Origin: Xylogone sp. PMI_703
Lineage: Eukaryota > Ascomycota > Leotiomycetes
Length of the DNA stretch: 64,000 bases
Assembly: GCA_021399445.1 (NCBI GenBank)
Contig: JAJTUQ010000012.1
Span: forward strand, 62,001 to 126,000
Direction: 5' to 3'
Shown: piece after piece, positions 57,430 to 64,000 of the stretch
Layout of the letters: every line of letters starts with the position of its first letter
Position numbering within the stretch: position 1 is the stretch's first letter
Notes under the pieces: generated by a model
Databases searched by the model: none
The model's input: only the letters and a program-made list of their open reading frames with translations
What the model was told of the DNA's origin: nothing
Program-made: the position numbers and the translations under genes

Positions 57430-58358
57430 ACTAGCATTCCAGGAATCTGAAATGAGCTTAGAAGCTCGAGCTTGTCAAAGTATCTGAGTAAAAGTTTCAA
57501 AAGGCGACAATAACAATAATTTACTATATGAAAGAATAGAGATTTGTTAGATAAAAAATTAAATTGAGCATGACAAGAAAGTATCGCTAAAGGGCCCATT
57601 AGAGTAAGCTGTTCATTTGGTGAGTTTAGATTGTGCACTAATAAAGAAATTTCAGGACATTCACGAAGAGACGATATGGAAAGGCAACTGCGAGGCACCC
57701 TGGAACCGGAAAAGAAGTTCACAAGTGACGGCGCTGATAGGTTCTCAAACTATGATATCTGATGCCCATTCTAGCTTAGAAACTTTGGACTTAACATGTA
57801 GGTTACTCCCGGTTCGCAAACAAGGTATACGCTCGATTTTCGTTCTTTTTAGACAATATAATCACACAGATTCTAGAAGATGAGAAAGGTACGATATGCA
57901 TGGTTATATTAAATAGTAGCTTATATCGGCAGTTGTAGTGAATCGTTCGAAAATATTGACTACAGGAAACATCATATCATTTTTTATTCATATCTTCACA
58001 ACCATTCTGTGTTTCTAATGTGGTTTGTGGATTATTGCCTGACACGGTAGTTCCCAGTCTAAGGCTTTGAAGAGACCCTATCATAAGGTCTTTAATTGAA
58101 CGCATATTGAGATCTGCTCTTATTGTCATAGATCCGCTGACAGGATATGCAGTCATACTGCTCCACAATCTGAACTTTAAGATTAGCGGATCAATGATGG
58201 ACCTACTACCTCTAGAACATGACAACGTACATCTGCTCCAGCGGGCTACTGGAGCACACCAACTGTAGTTAGGGTATCGATAACTCTATATCAGTAGGTG
58301 ACAAGTCGTGCTTATCAACATTTTGCGTTCACCCATTTCATTACGGTCTTGAAACAAT
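57430..58358. other. No supported gene
   Basis: The stretch has frames up to 129 codons on the minus strand, but these overlap the thioesterase end or have no known product. A minus frame at 57977-58225 is unrecognised. Confidence 0.45.
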
Positions 58359-59091
58359 ATGCTTTCTTTCAACATCGTTTCGTATGCGGGACTTTCCCGT
58401 TACATTATATCAACCTTGTTGATGGTTTCTTTTTCCCCAGATACAACATTAAGCAACATAATTCATCGTCAAACACCTACTTTGCCCACAATAACAGGTG
58501 CATAGTCGTGATGTCCTTACTACGGCTTTTATACTAATTTCTCCAGATACTACTACATTACCGGCGCCGGCCTCAACATTGTCTATCAAGCATATCGCTC
58601 TTGGTTATGGACTCCAAAACTATTCATGTGCAGCTATAAACTCAAGACCGGTTCCGATTGGGGCTTTGGCCACTTTATTTGATTTCACACCATTCGCCTT
58701 TGCGGATGAGAACGGATTCAATACCATTCCGTCTATCGTCGTCTATATCACACCGCCGTCATTTCACACCTTGTCGTTAATAACTGAAATTTTTCCTCTA
58801 CTCGGGTATCACTACTTTTCGGCTGATGGCACACCTGTTTTTGACTTGACCGGCCTAGATAAATATTTTTATGGCAAGAAAACAGCAGACCTAAGGGCTC
58901 CTGCGAGCGCCGCCAAGGGTCCTGCTGGAACAGGAGCTGTCGATTGGCTGCAACTGCAGGACAAGGGAGCCAGTATTGGAGTTAGAGAAGTTTATAGGGT
59001 TGTCACAGCTGGCGGCGCAGCACCTGATGTTTGCACAGTGACTGGGATTATAAGTATCCAATATGCTGCAGAGTATTGGTTCTATGATTAG
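58359..59091 (+). CDS. Secreted DUF3455 protein (227 aa, 2 exons)
   Basis: Exon 1 is 58359-58497 and exon 2 is 58547-59091; the 49-nt intron has a TACTAAT branch site and CCAG acceptor. Exon 1 supplies a hydrophobic N-terminus (YIISTLLMVSFS) that may be a signal peptide. Exon 2 holds the DUF3455 domain: ALGYGLQNYSCA, GALATLFDF, LGYHYFSADGTPVFDL, DWLQLQDKG, VYRVVTAGG and the terminal AAEYWFYD. The domain occurs in secreted fungal and some bacterial proteins and has no firm biochemical function. The reading frame is undisturbed. It lies 1 kb before the aminotransferase gene on the same strand. Confidence 0.8.
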
Positions 59092-60053
59092 TAGTAACTT
59101 AACTAAGGATGGACGGTGGTGCCTAGGAGTTAACGCAATTAGACTGCAAAACTGAAATATAGTTATCGATAATGGGACTAGGCATAGGCGAGTAAAATTT
59201 GAACTCCACCATTATATGCACAGTTATACAAAGTCAGCCTGTAGATAGAGATATATTAAAGCACACCTAGCTTTGAAGCTATCATTAACACGTCTTAATT
59301 TCGTGGGTATGGTGAATTATGATATCACAATGAGACCTACTAATGAGTGTCACCTCATGCTAGCTAGTATTTAGAAACAAGAGTCTTTTGTTACAACGGG
59401 ATATCACTAAAGTTCGCCGTTATAATACTAAAGCGGAGTGACCTATAGAATAGAAATGAAATGAACCCAAATGATCAAATTGCCATAGGGCCTCGCCTGT
59501 TTAGGCAATGTCTTTCTTCCGATGTCGCGTTGGAGGGTTATAAGAGCGCCTTAAGCATTACCTCTGCCCTTATCTTTATCTCAACGGTCCTGCTGCCTTC
59601 ATTCATCATGTAATATCCCCCTTGGTAGCTGTGTCACCACCACTGTCGGGAGATAGCCCCGTTTAGCCATAAAGCTCGCTAGGCCAGACATGCCAGTACG
59701 AGATACTGCATACCTTCTACTATTGATTTGTAGGTTACCGCCTTAAAAATCGAGAGACTAAAGTAAGTTCCTGACCCTTTACCGTTTAAGTGGTCCCATT
59801 ATGATCAGCCTCCTTAACTTTAGATCATGCTCATCATCCATTTTAACACAACCTTTCGGTGGTTCCTTATGGTGAAGCTGACAGTTTTAATACTTGTTGG
59901 ATCCTGCCATATTGGACCCTCTATGCACTCGAAAGATGACGACGAGTAGGGCATCTGACCGATGACAAACAGGTAATCAAAGAATGTTACCTTTATGTAT
60001 AATAATTCCGTATCTCCAACATCGCCATATGATAAGCAGCAGAATGAAGAACG
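59092..60053. other. Intergenic region upstream of the aminotransferase
   Basis: About 960 bp without a supported gene. A minus frame at 59820-60089 overlaps the aminotransferase start and is unrecognised. Promoter elements are not obvious. Confidence 0.45.
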
Positions 60054-61430
60054 ATGGCATTGCCTATTAACGAATCGGCCTTGCTCCATAGTTCGCTCTT
60101 AGACCCTCCACATACCGTTGTTAAGGCCTCCGGACACTATCTGACTCTGGAAGATGGCCGGGAAATCTTGGATGGGTGTGGTGGGGCAGCAGTAGCGGCG
60201 ATTGGACACTGCAACCCGGGTATCATCCAAGCAATCAAAGCCCAGTTAGCTTGCGTCGATTATGTCCATGCTGTTCCGTACACAACAAAGGCTTCAGAGG
60301 ACCTGGCCGAGATCATCTTAGAGAATGCACCTACGCAATGTGGACTGGAAAAAGTCTTTTTCGTCTGCAGCGGCAGCGAAGCAAACGATTCGGCAATGAA
60401 GCTTGCAAGGCAGTACTACGTTGAGCAAGGTCAGACTGAGAGAAAATACTTCATCTCAAGACGACAAGCCTATCATGGAAACACAATAGGATCGATGTCG
60501 ATATCTAGCAATGTCGGAAGGAAAGAAATCTACGATGGTGCTATAACCCTCCCGTACGTTTCTCATGTTTCGCCGGCATACGCGTACCGATATTTGGATC
60601 CAATGGAGTCAGAAGAGCAGTACAGTAACCGCCTCATATCAGAGATTGAAAATGAGATCCTGAATGTTGGGCCAGAAAATGTAATTGCATTTGTTGCGGA
60701 AACAGTGGTCGGATCGACTGCTGGCTGCGTCTTCGCCCCGAGAGGCTACTTCTCAGCTGCCCGCAAATTATGCGATAAATATGGGGTTCTATTGATTCTC
60801 GACGAGATTATGTGTGGGGCTGGACGGACAGGCACCTTCTTCGCATTTGAGCAAGAGAATGTGGTTCCGGATATTGTGACAATTGGGAAGAGCCTTGGAA
60901 GTGGATACGCTCCCATATCAGCGGTTGTAGTTCATAGAAAGGTTGTGGATGTGTTACGCAATGGCACTTCAACGTTCAATCACGGCCACACCTACCAACA
61001 GCACCCGGTGTCATGTGCCGCTGCGTTAGCTGTCCAAAAGATGATACAAGAAAGGCATCTCGTCCAACGGTGCCAGGAAATCGGACAGACTCTAGGGCTC
61101 CTATTGAGTGATGCGCTCTCGGAATGCAAATACGTAGGCGACATTCGAGGTCGGGGTTTATTCTGGGCGGTCGAATTTGTCAGCAATAAAATTGATAAAA
61201 GTCCTTTCGACCCCTCAATTGGTTTTGGTATCGGAGTGCAGCAAATCGCTTTTAGACATGGAGTTGCTTTATATCCTAGTTCTAGGACAGTGGATGGCGT
61301 TCAGGGAGACCATATCCTTATCGCCCCTCCATACACTATTGAAAAAGTAGAACTCCAAATCATTGTAAGTGTATTAAAATTGGCATACATACTACAAGAA
61401 GAGGACATCGATAGAATGCGAAACGCTTAG
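60054..61430 (+). CDS. Class III (omega) aminotransferase, PLP-dependent (458 aa)
   Basis: The intact intronless frame starts at 60054 and matches fold-type I, class III aminotransferases. Visible are the phosphate-binding CSGSEAN (about residues 105-111), YHG (140-142), the cofactor-contacting Asp-Glu pair 250-251 within LDEIMCGAGRTG, the catalytic Lys279 in IGKSLGSGYAP, and the HT pair near 312. Length is normal for the family. These enzymes move amino groups between amines or amino acids and keto acids or aldehydes; the substrate is not predictable. It converges with the NRPS-like reductase at the right edge. The product is probably cytosolic, as no targeting signal is apparent. Confidence 0.92.
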   Translation: MALPINESALLHSSLLDPPHTVVKASGHYLTLEDGREILDGCGGAAVAAIGHCNPGIIQAIKAQLACVDYVHAVPYTTKASEDLAEIILENAPTQCGLEKVFFVCSGSEANDSAMKLARQYYVEQGQTERKYFISRRQAYHGNTIGSMSISSNVGRKEIYDGAITLPYVSHVSPAYAYRYLDPMESEEQYSNRLISEIENEILNVGPENVIAFVAETVVGSTAGCVFAPRGYFSAARKLCDKYGVLLILDEIMCGAGRTGTFFAFEQENVVPDIVTIGKSLGSGYAPISAVVVHRKVVDVLRNGTSTFNHGHTYQQHPVSCAAALAVQKMIQERHLVQRCQEIGQTLGLLLSDALSECKYVGDIRGRGLFWAVEFVSNKIDKSPFDPSIGFGIGVQQIAFRHGVALYPSSRTVDGVQGDHILIAPPYTIEKVELQIIVSVLKLAYILQEEDIDRMRNA

Positions 61431-63061
61431 CGTCGTGAGATATGCAGATTTAAAGTAGTCCAGAAAATATACTTTACCCTCTTCATCTAAACCTATCGAC
61501 TCATTTCTCATCTATTAAGAGGCACAACATGTTGAGCTATGGAGCTGTCAAAGATCAGTTCTCATATCGCCAGTCGTAATATCTCTACAAGCTGGAAGCG
61601 CCATTGTGCATCACCTTATGTAATATGTTCCAGCCCAATCTGGTCCACTAGCTAATCAATCGGGCTTGGCTCTTCGGCCAGAGCACATACGGTAATTACT
61701 GTAATTATTAGCACTGTAGGCAACGCCCATAGTGGCGCGGTAGGCGGAAAATGACACCTTGCGGATAACCAAAACCGCGAGCCGCTATAACAAAGAACCA
61801 ACCGCATATATACTCAGGAGATTACTGCTATGCGAGGTCATTCAATTCGTTGACCGTAGCGTAATTCTCAATCTGTTGTGTTGGAATCGTGAGCCAAAGT
61901 GGGGTGGAGTATTGGTTACTCCAGTCACCCAAATTGCTCCGGTCCAGTAACTCCAGTATTGGGGCGCATATTTGTGTATATATATGGCTATCCCTGGCCA
62001 CTGTTCTAGAGGCAGTTCAATAGCTCAGTTCTTCGTTATTCAATCAAGGTATATTGCCATTCCCCATAACCGTTCCAACAGTGCCGATGTCGACTGCCCA
62101 AGCGCTCCCCCATATCCCTCAGACAACAACACCCGCTCTCATAATAAGTTTTAGGGATGTCATCTGACTATATCAAAGTAATAACCACCTAGAACTGCTT
62201 TTCACCGCCCTAACATGACGCGAGCTCCACCGGAACGTGTACGGGTGAAGCGCCCGGCTCGTGGAGCATGTACGAGTATCAAGGAGCCAAGCATCAATAG
62301 CCTCATCAACTGGCGACTGCAACGTGTACCACGTTCTGCAAAGAGGAGAAGTAATACCAATACCGTACAGATTAGGCCGGCGCGTTCCAGATAGAATAAA
62401 TGACATCGGCTATAGTAGGTCATAGCCTACACCATGATAAAACATTAATTTCTACGTAGAATAAGCCGTTTTTAATGCAACCAGATGAAACAGGGTAAGT
62501 AAATTAATATCTTGTCATCTTATCTTCTAAAGCGATACAATACTTTGAATATTTGAGGGACCTTATCTACCCACTCATTACTAGACTTTTCCGACAGGTT
62601 TTCCACCCCTCCGCAGCAAGCTCCCCCAACAGTCTTGTCGTGTCAACAAGGCCTTTTCCTGACAGCTTGTTTGGGAGCCTAAAAAGCTCGTTCAATTGGT
62701 ACAAACTCAGGTGGTTGAGCACAATTGAAAAAAGCTTCCAAACCATTAAGCCTCTTCTGGGGTCCTAACAATATTAGGTTTGGCTGTACCGTGGCCAGAA
62801 TCATTATTCTCCTCTAAAATAAAGTCATAGTTATCCCTTAACCGTAAGCCTACTATTGGCTCAAGGGAATCCTTGCATCTTTCCGGAACGATGCATCGCC
62901 TGGACCTAACTTTCCATTCTCCCAACCTTGCACCCATTTACGTCCTTTGACATCACCGAATCTATTCATGTGGTTTCCAATCACCGCGGGATACCCTTAG
63001 CTGGCCTTAGCTGGCATGAGGTGACCTCTATACATTGTAATAACATACACTAACTTTGGGT
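61431..63061. other. No supported gene (1.6 kb)
   Basis: Frames up to 77 codons lie on both strands without recognisable products. It should contain the two 3' untranslated regions of the converging aminotransferase and NRPS-like genes. Confidence 0.5.
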
Positions 63062-64000
63062 TTATGCAGTCTGCACCTCGTGTAAACACAGCCACTCTCT
63101 ACACCACCCCTCTATCCAATCTGGGTCCATTGCTACCACGTCTTGTAGCCGCATGCTCGCTCTCATTGCTCGATCCATAGCAAATTCCGGTGCTTCCGTT
63201 AACAATAATGTCTCGTACGCATCAACCAACTTCACCGCCGGATTAGCTTCGATCGGGCTCTCCACATCGGTGATGCTGATATCTGCTGCCTCCTTTAACT
63301 TCTGCAACCACTTCTCGAAACTGACGATTTCGACAACTCCCTTTCCACTATTGGCAGTCTCAAGTGTCCTGATAATAGTAGGGAGGAGGGCATCCCATGT
63401 TGTAGCATACGGATTCATGACATGGAAAACAGCTGCACCGCACTCGCCGTCATCTTCCGCGGTAATTTTTCCTGCGGCGAACTGAGCTGCAGACTTGAAT
63501 GCAAGCTCTACGAGCACATTAGCTAAAAAATCAACAGGAATCCAATCAATCTTCTGTTGAAGTGAACCTAGACAATCTGGGATGACTCCGATGCTTGAGC
63601 TGGTGACCACTAAGCTTGGGAGCCATTCTGACCGATTCCATCCACTACCTCTGTGGGCTGGTCCGGAGATCTGGCCAACACGGGCTATTTTTGCCGGTAC
63701 ATGCAGGTTTTTAGCTGCGTAATTAAGAAGCCGCTCAGCGATATATTTACTCTTTCCATACCCCATTGGAGCTGGAGCTGTAGGATCGAAGATGATTGTT
63801 TCGGGAACGGGAGAACTATTGTATGATAGTACAGCACTAATAGAGGAAACGAAGAGGATAGATGGGGCCTGATGAGCATTCGAACAGAAATTTATAACGT
63901 TGCATATACCTGAAAGCTGTTCACGAAATGCTGCCAGCGGGATATTGAAGTTGACAGGCCATGCATTCAGTATGATGTCGGTAGTACGACGGAGAAGGTC
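63062..64000 (-). CDS. C-terminal thioester reductase domain of an NRPS-like (or PKS-NRPS) enzyme, partial
   Basis: The frame is open from the window edge (64000) to TGA-type termination at 63062, 312 codons, so the gene starts beyond the right edge. It matches the NAD(P)-dependent short-chain-like reductase domain that ends A-T-R enzymes: AWPVNFNIPLAAF, ILFVSSISAV, the catalytic YGKSKYIAE (YxxxK), ARVGQISG, IDWIPVDFLA and a terminal DPDWIEGW. Such domains release a carrier-bound acid as an aldehyde or alcohol. The adenylation and carrier domains would be upstream and are not in view. The sequence is undamaged and has normal base composition. Confidence 0.88.
   Translation of the reverse strand, partial: DLLRRTTDIILNAWPVNFNIPLAAFREQLSGICNVINFCSNAHQAPSILFVSSISAVLSYNSSPVPETIIFDPTAPAPMGYGKSKYIAERLLNYAAKNLHVPAKIARVGQISGPAHRGSGWNRSEWLPSLVVTSSSIGVIPDCLGSLQQKIDWIPVDFLANVLVELAFKSAAQFAAGKITAEDDGECGAAVFHVMNPYATTWDALLPTIIRTLETANSGKGVVEIVSFEKWLQKLKEAADISITDVESPIEANPAVKLVDAYETLLLTEAPEFAMDRAMRASMRLQDVVAMDPDWIEGWCREWLCLHEVQTA

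Noticed and set aside
1..64000. CRISPR arrays, bacterial operons, rRNA genes
   Set aside because: No regularly spaced direct repeats or rRNA motifs were seen, and the gene content is eukaryotic.

Overview
This window comes from a filamentous ascomycete (Pezizomycotina). The evidence is short spliceosomal introns (37-102 nt) with GT..AG ends and CTAAY-type branch sites, HET-domain NLR genes, an OrsD-type zinc-finger regulator, PTH11-like and RGS genes, and an NRPS-like terminal reductase. The class cannot be fixed from the sequence. The DNA is a mosaic: islands of normal base composition with intact genes lie between AT-rich stretches full of broken transposons and broken genes. Several breaks are TGG to TAG or apparent Gly codon G-to-A changes, the pattern left by repeat-induced point mutation (RIP).

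Layout. 0-4 kb: no firmly supported gene. 4-8 kb: 3' end of a Ty3/gypsy element on the minus strand, with an unusual intact 233-codon antisense ORF beside it. 8.4-9.6 kb: a HET-NLR relic and a small protein with an internal repeat. 11.2-17.4 kb: an intact trio of AIF/AMID-like FAD oxidoreductase, 14-TM DHA2-type MFS exporter and OrsD-domain regulator. 18.4-21.1 kb: a nearly full-length HET/NB-ARC/TPR gene with four in-frame stops, followed by a 37-bp hairpin. 23.1-24.0 kb: a two-exon bHLH factor with an altered DNA-contact residue. 24.8-28.5 kb: a decayed hAT transposon with recognisable ends. 28.9-34.9 kb: relics of a fungal transcription factor, an MDR dehydrogenase and a second transcription factor. 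35.3-38.8 kb: a Tad-like LINE whose middle 1 kb is inverted. 40-42.7 kb: a divergent pair of class II aldolase and secreted beta-propeller protein. 42.8-44 kb: PTH11-like receptor and MFS relics joined end to end. 45.3-46 kb: an RGS protein. 47.3-47.9 kb: a cyanovirin-N homology (CVNH) protein. 48-53.4 kb: a gene-poor stretch. 53.4-64 kb: a conserved fungal protein of unknown function, a SKP1 paralogue in four small exons, a thioesterase with one frameshift, a DUF3455 protein, a class III aminotransferase and the C-terminal reductase domain of an NRPS-like enzyme that runs off the right edge.

How the genes may work together. The oxidoreductase, exporter and regulator at 11-17 kb look like a small specialised-metabolism or detoxification locus. 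At the right edge a reductase domain that would release an aldehyde lies near an aminotransferase that could convert an aldehyde to an amine, which suggests the edge of a metabolite cluster. The decayed reductase and two regulators at 29-35 kb look like a dead cluster. These groupings are inference from proximity; the domain calls come from motifs read in the translated sequence.
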